The notes below the pieces were generated by a model, which made no database searches, was not told where the DNA came from, and saw nothing but the letters and a program-made list of their open reading frames with translations. Position numbers and translations under genes: made by a program. From Flavobacterium sp. 5 (GTDB lineage Bacteria > Bacteroidota > Bacteroidia > Flavobacteriales > Flavobacteriaceae): DNA of 64,000 nucleotides. The first letter of the stretch is position 1. Every line of letters starts with the position of its first letter. The stretch lies in NCBI RefSeq assembly GCF_002813295.1, contig NZ_PHUE01000001.1, positions 3,162,001-3,226,000 on the forward strand, read 5' to 3'. This document shows positions 44,167 through 54,086 of this stretch, one piece after another.

Positions 44167-45065
44167 TACCCTTCTATTAGTTTTATAATTCTATTGAAGT
44201 CTTCTTCAGAATGGAAAGGGATGGTGATTTTTCCTTTACCATTTCCAGCGACTTTTACATCTATTTTTGTTCCAAAATATTTATTAAAAGTACTCACATC
44301 TTCATCGTTAATTTCAAAAGAAGCTGTTTTTGCAGGCATCGCAGGTTTTGGTTTCAAACTTTCATGGTAGTTTTTTACCAAAGTTTCTGTTTCTCTAACC
44401 GAAAGATTTTGACTAACTATTTTTTGATAAATATCGGTTTGAACATCGTGATCTTCAATGTTGATGATAGCACGACCGTGACCCATACTGATGAAACCGT
44501 CACGAATTCCCGTTTGGATAATTGGATCAAGTTTTAAAAGTCTTAAATAGTTGGCAATAGTGGAACGTTTTTTACCAACTCTTTCGCTCATCTGCTCTTG
44601 AGTCAATTGAATTTCGTCAATTAATCGTTGGTATGAAAGAGCAATCTCTATTGGATCTAAGTCATGACGTTGAATATTTTCAACCAAAGCCATTACTAGA
44701 GACTCATTATCGTTTGCAATACGTATGTAAGCAGGAACAGTAGTAAGTCCAATTAATGTAGATGCACGCAAACGACGTTCTCCAGAAATTAACTGGTATT
44801 TGTTAAAGTCTAATTTACGAACGGTAATAGGTTGAATTACCCCCAATTCCTTGATAGAAGTGGCTAGTTCACGCAAAGATTCTTCATTAAAATTACTTCG
44901 GGGCTGAAATGGATTAATTTCTATAGCATCAATTTCAAGCTCTATAATATTCCCTACAACTTTATCTGCATTTTTATCTTCTACCGATTGAATATCGTTT
45001 TCAGGATCTTTTAATAATGCAGATAAACCTCTACCTAAGGCTTGTTTTTTTATTGCTTTTGACAT
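44166..45065 (-). CDS. parB: Chromosome partitioning protein ParB
   Basis: 299 residues. ParB N-terminal CTPase/nuclease-like domain with PFQPRSNFNEESLREL, ISGERRLRAS and VENIQRHDLDPIE, then the HTH segment TQEQMSERVGKKRSTIANYLRLLKL and a C-terminal dimerisation part. It binds parS sites and slides as a CTP-dependent clamp. Upstream parA ends 4 bases before. No parS palindrome (TGTTNCACGTGAAACA type) was noticed in the window. Confidence 0.97.
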   Translation of the reverse strand: MSKAIKKQALGRGLSALLKDPENDIQSVEDKNADKVVGNIIELEIDAIEINPFQPRSNFNEESLRELATSIKELGVIQPITVRKLDFNKYQLISGERRLRASTLIGLTTVPAYIRIANDNESLVMALVENIQRHDLDPIEIALSYQRLIDEIQLTQEQMSERVGKKRSTIANYLRLLKLDPIIQTGIRDGFISMGHGRAIINIEDHDVQTDIYQKIVSQNLSVRETETLVKNYHESLKPKPAMPAKTASFEINDEDVSTFNKYFGTKIDVKVAGNGKGKITIPFHSEEDFNRIIKLIEG

Positions 45066-45069
45066 ACAA

Positions 45070-45837
45070 CTATTTACTATTTTTCTTTATAATTTCTTGA
45101 GCTAAATGAATGTAATTAACGGCTCCTTTGCTAGTAGCATCATAGTTGATAATACTTTCTCCAAAACTTGGGGCTTCACTCAATTTTACATTTCTTTGAA
45201 TCACTGTTTCAAAAACCATATCGTTAAAATGTTTTTGAACTTCCTCAACCACTTGATTAGACAAACGCAATCTTGAATCGAACATGGTTAATAATAATCC
45301 TTCAATATCTAAATCCGGATTGTGAATTTTTTGAATACTTTTTATGGTATTCAATAATTTACCCAAACCTTCTAATGCAAAATATTCACATTGAATTGGA
45401 ATAACAACTGAGTCTGCAGCTGTTAATGCATTTAACGTTAATAATCCAAGAGATGGTGCACAGTCAATTAAGATGTAATCGTATTGATCTTTTACACTTT
45501 CTAATGCTTTTTTAAGCATATATTCTCTGTTTTCTTTGTCGACTAGTTCTATTTCAATCGCAACAAGATCGATATGTGCTGGAATTACATCTACATTTGG
45601 TGAGGAACATTTAACAATAGCCTCTAGTGGCGTATGACTATGTTCCAAAATTTGGTAAGTTCCTATTTCAACTGTTTCAACATCAATGCCTAATCCTGAT
45701 GTTGCATTTGCTTGAGGATCAGCATCTATAAGTAATACTTTTTTTTCTAATACACCAAGTGAAGCAGCTAGGTTTATTGAAGTTGTAGTTTTTCCAACTC
45801 CGCCTTTCTGATTCGCAATCGCTATGATTTTGCCCAT
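45070..45837 (-). CDS. parA: Chromosome partitioning ATPase ParA
   Basis: 255 residues. Deviant Walker A KGGVGKTTTS (11-20), then LLIDADPQANATSGLG, DYILIDCAPSLGLLTLNAL and PIQCEYFALEGL. It forms the nucleoid-bound gradient that moves ParB-parS complexes. First gene of the series parA-parB-DUF5683-dapB-lepB-lepB-WbqC on the minus strand. Confidence 0.97.
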   Translation of the reverse strand: MGKIIAIANQKGGVGKTTTSINLAASLGVLEKKVLLIDADPQANATSGLGIDVETVEIGTYQILEHSHTPLEAIVKCSSPNVDVIPAHIDLVAIEIELVDKENREYMLKKALESVKDQYDYILIDCAPSLGLLTLNALTAADSVVIPIQCEYFALEGLGKLLNTIKSIQKIHNPDLDIEGLLLTMFDSRLRLSNQVVEEVQKHFNDMVFETVIQRNVKLSEAPSFGESIINYDATSKGAVNYIHLAQEIIKKNSK

Positions 45838-45983
45838 TTATTTTCTAAATTTTGAACGGTAAAAATACAATTATTTATGGGTTTTGAAAATCTATTTTGT
45901 TAACAAAAACAAATAGTTTTTAGACTTGCTTTTATATCTTAAATAATATTGTGTATTCTTAACTGTTTTTGTGTTTGATAAAA

Positions 45984-46013
45984 CAAAAAAGAGAACTGTG
46001 TAAGTTCTCTTTT
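45984..46013 (-). terminator. Terminator of the SDR gene
   Basis: AGAGAACT (45990-45997) pairs with AGTTCTCT (46003-46010) around GTGTA. On the minus strand a T-run follows. Confidence 0.85.
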
Positions 46014-46071
46014 GTAGTTGTGTTTTATTTGTTTTCTTAATAGTAAAAATAATTTTTACTATGGTACATTA

Positions 46072-46953
46072 CTAACGATTCTTTTTCGCTTTAATCATCA
46101 TTTCTAATTGATCCCATAACTCTTCGGGAATAGCTTCTAATAAATTAAATTGTCCAGCACCTTTTAACCATTCTCCTCCATCAATAACTATTACTTCACC
46201 ATTTACATACGCAGAAAAGTCAGAAACCAAATAAGCTGCTAAATTGGCTAATTCTTGGTGATCACCAACTCTTTTTAAAGGGACTTTTTTAGCCATATCA
46301 AATTTTTCGGCAAGGTCACCAGGCAATAATCGATCCCAAGCCCCTTTGGTAGGGAATGGTCCTGGAGCAATTGCATTGGTACGGATGCCATATTTAGCCC
46401 ATTCTACAGCAAGACTTCGTGTCATGGCTAGAACACCAGCTTTTGCTGTAGCACTTGGAACGACATAAGCAGAACCTGTCCAGGCATAAGTAGTGACAAT
46501 ATTCAACACAGTTGAAGAAGTTTGTTTCGTATCTATCCAGTGTTTTCCAAAAGCAAGAGTACAGTTTTTGGTTCCTTTTAAAACAATATCAATTACAGTG
46601 TCAAAAGCATTAGAAGACAAACGTTCTGTTGGTGAAATGAAATTTCCAGCTGCATTATTCAATAATACATCTACTTTCCCAAAAGCTTTCAATACTTCTT
46701 GCAACATGTTTTCTACTTCTTCGTAATGGCGAACATCACATTGTAAAGGCAAACACGTACCGCCAGTTTCAGTTTCTAATTCTTGTGCCGTATTTTTTAG
46801 TTTGTCTAAATCTCTAGATGTAATAGCAACTTTTGCGCCTAATTCTAAGAAATACTTGGTCATCGCTTTTCCTAAGCCACTTCCGCCTCCTGTAACTACT
46901 ATTACTTTGCCTTGTAAAGCGTCGTCTCTTAGCATTTTATCGGTATAACTCAT
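46072..46953 (-). CDS. Short-chain dehydrogenase/reductase, 2,4-dienoyl-CoA reductase-like
   Basis: 293 residues. The cofactor motif TGGGSGLGKAM (21-31), NNAAGN and the segment PSATAKAGVLAMTRSLAVEWAKYGIRTN are present. The usual YxxxK Tyr is replaced, as in peroxisomal or bacterial dienoyl- and enoyl-CoA reductases that keep only the Lys. A role in unsaturated fatty-acid oxidation or reduction is inferred. Transcribed alone, with a terminator directly downstream. Confidence 0.88.
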   Translation of the reverse strand: MSYTDKMLRDDALQGKVIVVTGGGSGLGKAMTKYFLELGAKVAITSRDLDKLKNTAQELETETGGTCLPLQCDVRHYEEVENMLQEVLKAFGKVDVLLNNAAGNFISPTERLSSNAFDTVIDIVLKGTKNCTLAFGKHWIDTKQTSSTVLNIVTTYAWTGSAYVVPSATAKAGVLAMTRSLAVEWAKYGIRTNAIAPGPFPTKGAWDRLLPGDLAEKFDMAKKVPLKRVGDHQELANLAAYLVSDFSAYVNGEVIVIDGGEWLKGAGQFNLLEAIPEELWDQLEMMIKAKKNR

Positions 46954-47134
46954 AATTTTTTATATTTTGGATTGTAAATATAGTAAAATAAAGTAGTATG
47001 CATGCATAATATTTTTTAAGTTTTTTGGAATAAAAGATACTAAGTTACTAAGTTGTGAAATGGTTATTTGAAATTCATACAATAATTGTCTTAAAATTGT
47101 GAAATGTAATACATAGTACATTTAGAGGCTAAGT

Positions 47135-48262
47135 TTAAACAGCACATAATCTTTTTGCAGCTTCTTTCAAAGTGAAATTGTCCTTGGCGAAACAAAAGCG
47201 AATTAATTTTAAATCTTTTCCATCAGCATAAAAAGTAGATATAGGAATTGCAGCAACTCCATGCTCTGTAATTAGTTGTTTGCAAAAATCCACATCATTT
47301 TCGTTAGAAATACCTGCATATGATACTACTTGAAAATAAGTTCCTTCACAAGGCATCAATTTGAATCGGCTATTTTTTAATAATGATCTAAAGTAATCTC
47401 TTTTCTCTTGATAGAACGGGCTAATTTCTTTTATTGTCACTAAATCCAGATATTGAGAAACGGCTACTTGACAAATACTGTTGACGCTAAAAACCAGAAA
47501 CTGATGCACTTTTTTGATTTCTTTCATTAAATATTCAGGAGCTACGAGGTAACCTATTTTCCAACCAGTAACATGGAATGATTTTCCAAATGAGGAAACC
47601 GTTATGCAACGATCTAGTAGTTTTTTTCGAGTGTGAGTTGAAATATGTTTTTCTTCGAAAGTAATGTATTCGTAGACTTCGTCAGAAAGTAAGAGTACGT
47701 TTGGGTGTTTTTCCAAAAGTATTTCAAGTTTTTCTAAATCAGATTCGTTTAAGATTTTCCCAGTCGGATTGTGAGGATTGTTAATGATTATCATTTTGGT
47801 TTTATCCGAAAATGCATTTGCAATAGTGTTCCAATTTGGTGTATAGTCATCGTTGAGTGCTACGCGAATGGGTTTTGCATTACTTAATAGAATTGGAGCT
47901 TCATAGCAATCATAACTTGGGTCCAGAATAATTACCTCGTCGTTTATTTTTAGTAAGGCTAGTAATGTTGTAAATATTGCTTGAGTGGCACCAGCAGTAA
48001 CAAGGATTTCTGTTTCGGGTTCGATTGTTCTGTTGTATGAACTTTGAATTAATTTTGCAATTTGATCCATCAATGGTGGATAACCTGCCATCGGTGTATA
48101 TTGATGTACATTTTCACTAGAAAGTTTTGATACGATTTGAGTTAATCGCTCGTCAACAGGAAAATTTGGAAATCCTTGCGAAAGGTTAATAGCATTGTAT
48201 TCAGTTGCCATTTTGGACATTACCGTAAAAATGCTCGTAGTTATATTTGGTAGTTTGCTCAT
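47135..48262 (-). CDS. PLP-dependent aminotransferase, methionine/kynurenine type (YbdL-like)
   Basis: 375 residues, fold-type I. Substrate-side N-terminus INLSQGFPNFPVDERL, then NNPHNPTGKIL, the Asp in LSDEVYEY and the PLP lysine in SSFGKSFHVTGWKIGY; the Arg in LIRFCFAK binds the carboxylate. Close family members transaminate methionine or kynurenine with 2-oxo acids. It sits alone between the SDR and the methyltransferase genes. Confidence 0.9.
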   Translation of the reverse strand: MSKLPNITTSIFTVMSKMATEYNAINLSQGFPNFPVDERLTQIVSKLSSENVHQYTPMAGYPPLMDQIAKLIQSSYNRTIEPETEILVTAGATQAIFTTLLALLKINDEVIILDPSYDCYEAPILLSNAKPIRVALNDDYTPNWNTIANAFSDKTKMIIINNPHNPTGKILNESDLEKLEILLEKHPNVLLLSDEVYEYITFEEKHISTHTRKKLLDRCITVSSFGKSFHVTGWKIGYLVAPEYLMKEIKKVHQFLVFSVNSICQVAVSQYLDLVTIKEISPFYQEKRDYFRSLLKNSRFKLMPCEGTYFQVVSYAGISNENDVDFCKQLITEHGVAAIPISTFYADGKDLKLIRFCFAKDNFTLKEAAKRLCAV

Positions 48263-48344
48263 GCAATAAATAATTTAAAAGGATATAAAAGTAATTGTTT
48301 TAAATATCATTTACTCTTATAAATTATTGAAAAGCAGCTGTCTT

Positions 48345-49067
48345 TTACATTTTATGAATGATAAAAATAGTCGGACGTTTATGTAAATCAATAGTCTCTT
48401 TTTTCCAAGCCGAAATTTTCTTTGTTTTAATATATTCAGTTGGTAAAGTAATGTCTGTTGCAATACATAAATGGGTTTCAGGATGCAAAGTTTGGATTAA
48501 ATCTTCCAATAATTTATTGTTACGATAAGGTGTTTCAATAAAAATTTGAGATTGATTTTTTTCGAAAGAAATGCGTTCTAAATTTTTAAAACTAGCTTTT
48601 TTTTCGTCTTTTTCAATAGGCAGATAACCATGAAAAGTAAAACTTTGTCCGTTCATTCCTGAAGCCATCATTGCTAATAAAATGGAAGAAGGGCCAACTA
48701 AAGGGACAACTTGAATGTTGCGATCATGCGCTAGTTTCACAATTACAGCACCAGGATCGGCAACACCAGGGCAACCGGCTTCACTCATTAGACCCACATT
48801 TTTTCCTTCTAATAAAGGCTTTATGAAATCCAAATGTTCTTTGGTTTCGGTATGTTTGTTTAGTACAAACAGATTTAATTCTGATTGTTTTTTCTCGGGA
48901 TTCGTTAGTTTAATTGATTTTCGAGCTGTTTTATCATTCTCAACAATATAGTAATCGATAAGTTCAACACATCTTTTTATGGTTTGTGGTAATACATCCA
49001 TTGGGTCGCAATCGCCCATTGTAGTTGGAATTAAGTATAGTTTTCCAAAAAGAGGTGCTGGTTTCAT
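48345..49067 (-). CDS. SAM-dependent methyltransferase of the RsmI (tetrapyrrole methylase) superfamily
   Basis: 240 residues. Signatures: KLYLIPTTMGD at the start, NVGLMSEAGCPGVADPGAVIV and VPLVGPSSILLAMMASGMNG, then FHGYLP. The chain is divergent from typical RsmI (280 residues; 16S rRNA C1402 2'-O-methylation), so a second RsmI-like paralogue is likely. It follows the phosphatase and dnaA genes on the same strand. Confidence 0.87.
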   Translation of the reverse strand: MKPAPLFGKLYLIPTTMGDCDPMDVLPQTIKRCVELIDYYIVENDKTARKSIKLTNPEKKQSELNLFVLNKHTETKEHLDFIKPLLEGKNVGLMSEAGCPGVADPGAVIVKLAHDRNIQVVPLVGPSSILLAMMASGMNGQSFTFHGYLPIEKDEKKASFKNLERISFEKNQSQIFIETPYRNNKLLEDLIQTLHPETHLCIATDITLPTEYIKTKKISAWKKETIDLHKRPTIFIIHKM

Positions 49068-49152
49068 ATTTTATAATAAGATATTTTACTTTTCGAAAAA
49101 AACGATTTTGCATTTGATTTTATAATCAAAGCTATAAAAACGCATTTAGTTT

Positions 49153-49623
49153 TTATTGAGGGTGTTTATCGATTAGTCTTTTAGCAATTACTTCACAAGC
49201 TTCGTCCAACATTTGGTATACCATGTCAAATCCATTCGTTACTCCGTAGTATGGATCTGGGACATCCACATTTTCATCAGGAAATATAGAATTTAAAATC
49301 AGTTGAACTTTGTTTTTTTGAGTTTCGTTTTGAGCAAGATGAATTACATCATTGTAATTGCTGTTGTCCATTACAAAAATATAATCAAAAGTATCAAAAT
49401 CAGCTCTTGAGAATTGTCTCCCCCTTTGATTACAAATGTCTAAACCATTTTTTTGGGCAGTAGATATTGAGCGTTTGTCTGGAGAATGACCAACATGCCA
49501 AGAACCCGTTCCTGCTGAATCAACAAGAAATTTTTCAATAGGAAGTTTAGAGGCTAATATGCCTTCTGCCAAAGGAGATCGACAGATATTGCCCAAACAA
49601 ACCATTAAAATCTTAATAGGCAT
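49153..49623 (-). CDS. Low-molecular-weight protein tyrosine phosphatase
   Basis: 156 residues. The P-loop C-x5-R is CLGNICR (Cys9-Arg15), followed by SPLAEGIL; the general-acid Asp is in VPDPYYG. It hydrolyses phosphotyrosine, often of capsule-linked tyrosine kinases, or acts as an arsenate-reductase-like relative. It starts 4 bases after the dnaA stop, so it is co-transcribed with dnaA. Confidence 0.95.
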   Translation of the reverse strand: MPIKILMVCLGNICRSPLAEGILASKLPIEKFLVDSAGTGSWHVGHSPDKRSISTAQKNGLDICNQRGRQFSRADFDTFDYIFVMDNSNYNDVIHLAQNETQKNKVQLILNSIFPDENVDVPDPYYGVTNGFDMVYQMLDEACEVIAKRLIDKHPQ

Positions 49624-49627
49624 TGTT

Positions 49628-51055
49628 TTATAGTGTTAATTTTGAATTGATGTCCTCGACATACTTTTTGAATTGTTTGTCGGTAGCAACTAAATTATCA
49701 ACTGTTTTACAAGCATGCAGTACGGTAGCGTGATCACGATCCCCTATTTGAGAACCGATATTAGCTAATGAAGCTTTTGTGAATTTTTTAGCAAAAAACA
49801 TAGCCAACTGTCTCGCTTGTACAACATGTCTTTTTCTGGTTTTAGATTGTAAAGTTTCTAAATCTAATTGAAAATAATCGGAAACAATTTTTTGAATATA
49901 ATCGATAGAGATTTCTCTCTTTACATTTTTTACAAATTTTTCTACTACACTTTTGGCCAGTTCAATCGTTACTTCTTTTTTGTTGAAAGATGATTGTGCA
50001 ATCAACGATATGATAGCACCTTCCAGTTCACGAACATTTGACTTGATGTTTCTAGCTACATATTCTATAATTTCGTCTGGCATTTCGACACCATCACGAT
50101 ATAAAATGTTTTTTAAGATTGAAATTCTAGTTTCGTAATCAGGTTGGTGTAACTCAGCTGATAATCCCCATTTAAAACGAGATAATAAGCGTTGTTCGAT
50201 ATCTTGCATATCAACAGGTGCCTTATCTGAAGTTAAGATTACCTGTTTGCCATTTTGGTGTAAATAATTAAAAATATGAAAAAATACATCTTGTGTTCCT
50301 GATTTTCCAGAAAGGAATTGAACATCGTCGATGATTAATACGTCGATTAATTGATAAAAATGAATGAAATCATTTCTGTTGTTTTTCTTTACTGAGTCAA
50401 TATATTGTTGTGTAAAGATTTCGGCAGAAATATATAAAACTGTTTTTTCAGGAAATTTATCTTTGATTTCAACACCAATAGCATGTGCTAAGTGAGTCTT
50501 TCCTAATCCAACACCACCAAAAATTAATAATGGGTTAAAGGAAGTTCCTCCAGGTTTGTTAGCTACAGCCATACCTGCTGAACGTGCTAATCTATTAGAA
50601 TCACCTTCTAAAAAATTATCAAAACTATAGTTAGCATTCAATTGAGATTCGATTTTTAAATTTCGAATACCAGGAATTACAAATGGATTTTTTAATTCAG
50701 GATTAAGATTTTTAAAAGGGGCGTCTACTTCTTGTGCTTTTACAGGACCTCTATTGGCGCTTGGTAACTGTTCAGTAAACGGTTGTTTGTTGCCATAAGT
50801 GTTTTCCATTTTAATTTTATACAGTAACTTTGCATTTTTTCCAAGTTCTTTGGTCAAAGCTACTTTTAATAATTTTACGTAGTGTTCTTCTAGCCATTCG
50901 TAGAAAAATTTACTTGGTACTTGAATATATAATGCATTATCGGTAAGTTCAACTGACTTAATCGGTTCAAACCAAGTTTTATAGGCTTGATCTTGAATAT
51001 TGTCCTTTATAAAGGACAGACAGTTTTCCCATACTGATTGTGCAGTCTTGTTCAT
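49628..51055 (-). CDS. dnaA: Chromosomal replication initiator DnaA
   Basis: 475 residues. Domain I (1-80), linker, AAA+ domain with Walker A GGVGLGKT (180-187), Walker B VLIIDDVQFL (near 240), and the domain IV DNA-binding helix RDHATVLHACKTVDNL. It binds DnaA boxes and melts the origin. The upstream gap (51056-51238) has no cluster of DnaA boxes, so no origin is called here. The phosphatase gene follows 4 bases downstream. Confidence 0.98.
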   Translation of the reverse strand: MNKTAQSVWENCLSFIKDNIQDQAYKTWFEPIKSVELTDNALYIQVPSKFFYEWLEEHYVKLLKVALTKELGKNAKLLYKIKMENTYGNKQPFTEQLPSANRGPVKAQEVDAPFKNLNPELKNPFVIPGIRNLKIESQLNANYSFDNFLEGDSNRLARSAGMAVANKPGGTSFNPLLIFGGVGLGKTHLAHAIGVEIKDKFPEKTVLYISAEIFTQQYIDSVKKNNRNDFIHFYQLIDVLIIDDVQFLSGKSGTQDVFFHIFNYLHQNGKQVILTSDKAPVDMQDIEQRLLSRFKWGLSAELHQPDYETRISILKNILYRDGVEMPDEIIEYVARNIKSNVRELEGAIISLIAQSSFNKKEVTIELAKSVVEKFVKNVKREISIDYIQKIVSDYFQLDLETLQSKTRKRHVVQARQLAMFFAKKFTKASLANIGSQIGDRDHATVLHACKTVDNLVATDKQFKKYVEDINSKLTL

Positions 51056-51238
51056 ATATCTAGTTAAATTATTTTATTTGGGTACTTATTATCTTACAAA
51101 AAGGATGCGAAAAAAATCCTTTTTTCGGGATAACAAATATGTGAACAATTATCTATAAAAAAAAATATTTTAAGTTATAATTTTTGAAAAAATTGTTGTA
51201 AGAAGCTTTTTGAAGTTTAAATTTTTAATGCAAAATTA

Positions 51239-51643
51239 ATGAAAGATCATCAAATTCAAGTCCGTGTCCGTTACTCTGAAACGGATCAAATGGGCGTTGT
51301 TTATCACGGGAATTACATTCCTTATTTTGAGATAGGAAGAGTCGAATGGCTTAGAAATAAAGGGGTTTCATATAAAAAGATGGAAGAAAGCGGTATTGGG
51401 CTTCCAATTGTAAATATGAATATCAATTATAAAAAATCAGCAGTTTATGATGAGTTGTTAACAGTACATACGGTTTTCAAAAGTCAGACGTCTGTGAAGA
51501 TTGAATTTGATTGCGCTATTTATAATGAAGCGAAGGAGTTATTAACAACTGCTCAATTTTTGTTGGTTTTTGTGTCTCTAAAAACAGGCAAACCAACTGC
51601 GCCTCCGGATTACATTTTGGAACTATTAAAAAGTTTTGAATAA
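51239..51643 (+). CDS. Acyl-CoA thioesterase, YbgC/4-hydroxybenzoyl-CoA type
   Basis: 134 residues, one hotdog domain. The signature VRYSETDQMGVVYHGNYIPY holds the catalytic Asp, with FEIGRVEWLR following. Members hydrolyse short-chain or aromatic acyl-CoAs in the cytosol. It is divergent from dnaA. Confidence 0.93.
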   Translation: MKDHQIQVRVRYSETDQMGVVYHGNYIPYFEIGRVEWLRNKGVSYKKMEESGIGLPIVNMNINYKKSAVYDELLTVHTVFKSQTSVKIEFDCAIYNEAKELLTTAQFLLVFVSLKTGKPTAPPDYILELLKSFE

Positions 51644-51673
51644 TAATCAAAATGAGTTCTTTTTAATGAGAAT

Positions 51674-52303
51674 TTACAGTTTTTTTATGCCAATTTCAAA
51701 CAAAGAACTAAAAGTGTCGAATATCATTTCGGCATTTTTTTTTCTGGTTTTTATTACAAATTTGCCAATTGGTAAATTAGTTTCTTCGTTTATTTCCATT
51801 TCTTGATTCACAATGTCTAACTTTTTTTCTTTGATTACCCGCATGACTTTATTCATGTTTTTATAATCAAATGAAATCTGAAAAGAGATGTCAATTGTCT
51901 TTTCGATAATTTCAGATGATTCTAAAGTAATTTGTGCGGAAGTTTTATAAGCAGTAATCAATCCGCCAACCCCCAGTTTTATGCCTCCATAAATTCGAAC
52001 CACAACTACAAGAACGTTGGTAAGTCCAAAAGATTGTATTTGGCCGTAAATTGGTGCACCTGCAGTGTTGCTGGGTTCTCCATCATCATTTGCTCTGTAT
52101 TGAATAGTTTCTGCTCCTATTTGGTAGGCATAACAGTAATGAACAGCGTGTGGATGTTTCTTTTTTAAGACTTCGATTATAGGTTTTACTTCGTCATCGG
52201 ATTCTATAGGGAATGCATAACCGAAGAATTTGCTGCTTTTTTCCTTAAATAAAGATTCTTCAGAGGGAAATGCAATAGTATTGTAAGTGTCTTTCATTTT
52301 CAA
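51674..52303 (-). CDS. YigZ/IMPACT family protein
   Basis: 209 residues. The family core is clear: HPHAVHYCYAYQIG, RANDDGEPSNTAGAPIYGQI and VVVVRIYGGIKLGVGGLI, followed by a C-terminal ferredoxin-like part. Relatives associate with translation control (IMPACT) in eukaryotes; the bacterial role is unclear. It is followed by HAD and ribD genes on the same strand. Confidence 0.93.
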   Translation of the reverse strand: MKMKDTYNTIAFPSEESLFKEKSSKFFGYAFPIESDDEVKPIIEVLKKKHPHAVHYCYAYQIGAETIQYRANDDGEPSNTAGAPIYGQIQSFGLTNVLVVVVRIYGGIKLGVGGLITAYKTSAQITLESSEIIEKTIDISFQISFDYKNMNKVMRVIKEKKLDIVNQEMEINEETNLPIGKFVIKTRKKNAEMIFDTFSSLFEIGIKKL

Positions 52304-52340
52304 AAATCGAATTCAATATCAATATTCAATTTTGATATTG

Positions 52341-52943
52341 TTATATTATTTTTTTATCAAATAAATGAACAACATCTTCTTCTCCTACCTGTAAATTCCA
52401 TATGTGAAGACCGAGTGCTTGGGCTGCATCGGTATTTTCTTTTTTATCATCTATAAATAATGTTTGTTTGGCTTGTAATCCGTTTTGGTCTAGTACAAAA
52501 CTGTAAACATCAGGATTTGGTTTTCTCATACCAATTTCAAAAGAAAAATACACTTTCTCAAAACACTGGTAAAAATCGCTGTAAAATGAAGTTCCGGATT
52601 TTTGTTCGAAAGTGTCAATGTGGATTGCATCGGTATTGCTTAATAAAAACAAACGATACTTTTGCGAAAGCATTTGAAGAAATTCTAATCGATATAATGG
52701 AAAATCTGTCAGTATAGAATTCCAAGCTTCACGAATGTCTTCAATAGAGGCATTGTTAGTATGTTTTTGAATTCCAGATAAAAAATCTTCTCCTGTAATG
52801 GCACCAACTTCATATTGTAAGTTCAATTGGTCTAAATCTTCGTTCCACTCAGAAATGCCGAGATTTTTTAAACCATCTTGGGTTGCTTGTTTGTCTAAAT
52901 TGATAAACACATCTCCAAAATCGAAAATAATAGCATTAATCAT
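52341..52943 (-). CDS. HAD-superfamily hydrolase
   Basis: 200 residues. Motif I IFDFGDVFIN (nucleophile Asp8, Asp11 in the DxxD-like order), motif II LLSNTDAIH and motif IV TLFIDDKKENTDAA; a helical cap lies between. YihX-like phosphatase. The start overlaps the ribD stop by 8 bases, so it may supply the phosphatase step that follows RibD in riboflavin synthesis; this is inference from context. Confidence 0.9.
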   Translation of the reverse strand: MINAIIFDFGDVFINLDKQATQDGLKNLGISEWNEDLDQLNLQYEVGAITGEDFLSGIQKHTNNASIEDIREAWNSILTDFPLYRLEFLQMLSQKYRLFLLSNTDAIHIDTFEQKSGTSFYSDFYQCFEKVYFSFEIGMRKPNPDVYSFVLDQNGLQAKQTLFIDDKKENTDAAQALGLHIWNLQVGEEDVVHLFDKKII

Positions 52944-53979
52944 CGTTTCTTAGTATTGTAAGTTCGTCCTTTTCAATTAATTGTTTTTCGGAATTAGTTC
53001 TTGATAACAAAGGGGCTTTGATTCCTTTGTTTAAAGTTGTTTTTCCTGTAAAAATTCGAGCTTCATCCCAAAGATTAGCATCGATAAAGGTCTGTAGAGT
53101 TTGAAGTCCTCCTTCTATAATAACCGATTGAATGTTGTATCTGTATAAAAAATCAACAATTTGTCTGGCAATATTTTGTTTAAAATCTATTCTTTCAAAG
53201 GTAGTGTTTTCTTTGGAGATAGCGTTTTCAGAATTGGTAAAGACAATGGTTTTTGTTTGATTATCAAAAATGGAACTTTCTTTAGGAATGCGATTGTTTT
53301 GATCCAATATGATTCGGATAGGGTTATTTCCTTGCCAATCCCTAGCATTTAGTTTTGGATTGTCATCAATAACAGTTTGTGTTCCTACCAAAATAGCCTG
53401 TTCTTCTGTTCGCCATTTGTGAGTTAATTGTCGTGAATAGGTATTACTGATCCAAACTGGTTTTTTTTCGCTTTTCTCAAAAGGAGCAATAAAGCCATCC
53501 TGACTTTGTGCCCACTTTAATATAATGTATGGTTTTTTCTTTTGATGAAAAGTAAAGAAGCGTTTGTTGAGTTCGTTACATTCATCTTCCAGAATACCAA
53601 CAGTAACATGAACGCCGGCTTCAATTAATTTTTTAATGCCATTTCCTGAAACTTCACTAAAAGGATCTATAGTGCCAACAACAACATTTGGAATTTTATT
53701 TTTTATAATCAAATCACAACAAGGAGGTGTTTTTCCAAAATGACTGCAAGGTTCCAAACTGACGTAGATTGTCGCTTTTTTTAGTAATGATTTATCTATA
53801 ACCGAATTTACAGCATTGACTTCAGCATGAGGTTCACCTGCTTTTTTATGCCAGCCTTCGCCTATGATTTTGTCTTCATAAACAATAATGCTTCCAACCA
53901 TAGGATTTGGATATGTAGTTCCAAGACCGTTTTTGGCTAGAGCGATGCAACGGCTCATATATTTTTCATGTATCTTCAC
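52936..53979 (-). CDS. ribD: Bifunctional riboflavin deaminase/reductase RibD
   Basis: 347 residues. The N-terminal deaminase has zinc ligands His51 (PHAEV, Glu53), Cys78 (EPCSH) and Cys87 (TPPCC). The C-terminal reductase domain starts near 150 (KKPYIILKWAQSQDGF) and ends with VIIEGGLQTLQTF. It performs steps 2 and 3 of riboflavin synthesis. Promoter box at 53984-53991; overlaps the HAD phosphatase gene. Confidence 0.97.
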   Translation of the reverse strand: MKIHEKYMSRCIALAKNGLGTTYPNPMVGSIIVYEDKIIGEGWHKKAGEPHAEVNAVNSVIDKSLLKKATIYVSLEPCSHFGKTPPCCDLIIKNKIPNVVVGTIDPFSEVSGNGIKKLIEAGVHVTVGILEDECNELNKRFFTFHQKKKPYIILKWAQSQDGFIAPFEKSEKKPVWISNTYSRQLTHKWRTEEQAILVGTQTVIDDNPKLNARDWQGNNPIRIILDQNNRIPKESSIFDNQTKTIVFTNSENAISKENTTFERIDFKQNIARQIVDFLYRYNIQSVIIEGGLQTLQTFIDANLWDEARIFTGKTTLNKGIKAPLLSRTNSEKQLIEKDELTILRNDD

Positions 53980-53983
53980 CTTG

Positions 53984-53991
53984 CAAAAATA
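53984..53991 (-). promoter_or_regulatory. Putative -7 promoter box of ribD
   Basis: Minus-strand TATTTTTG matches TAnnTTTG, 4 bases before the start, implying a nearly leaderless mRNA. Confidence 0.4.
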
Positions 53992-54050
53992 GTAATTTTG
54001 AGATTAGGATTTAGTTTGAAAGTTTGGATGTTTTTACCATTTACAATGGC

Positions 54051-54058
54051 TATTTTTG
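54051..54058 (+). promoter_or_regulatory. Putative -7 promoter box of the GNAT/prmC unit
   Basis: TATTTTTG 28 bases before the GNAT start; a TTTG at 54023-54026 is 24 bases upstream, slightly too far for a standard -33 box. Confidence 0.4.
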
Positions 54059-54086
54059 TATTATTAAATGAATAATAGAGGGTGTT

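Noticed and set aside
51056..51238. Replication origin next to dnaA
   Set aside because: Only a weak TTGTTCACA-like site; no cluster of DnaA boxes and no clear unwinding element.
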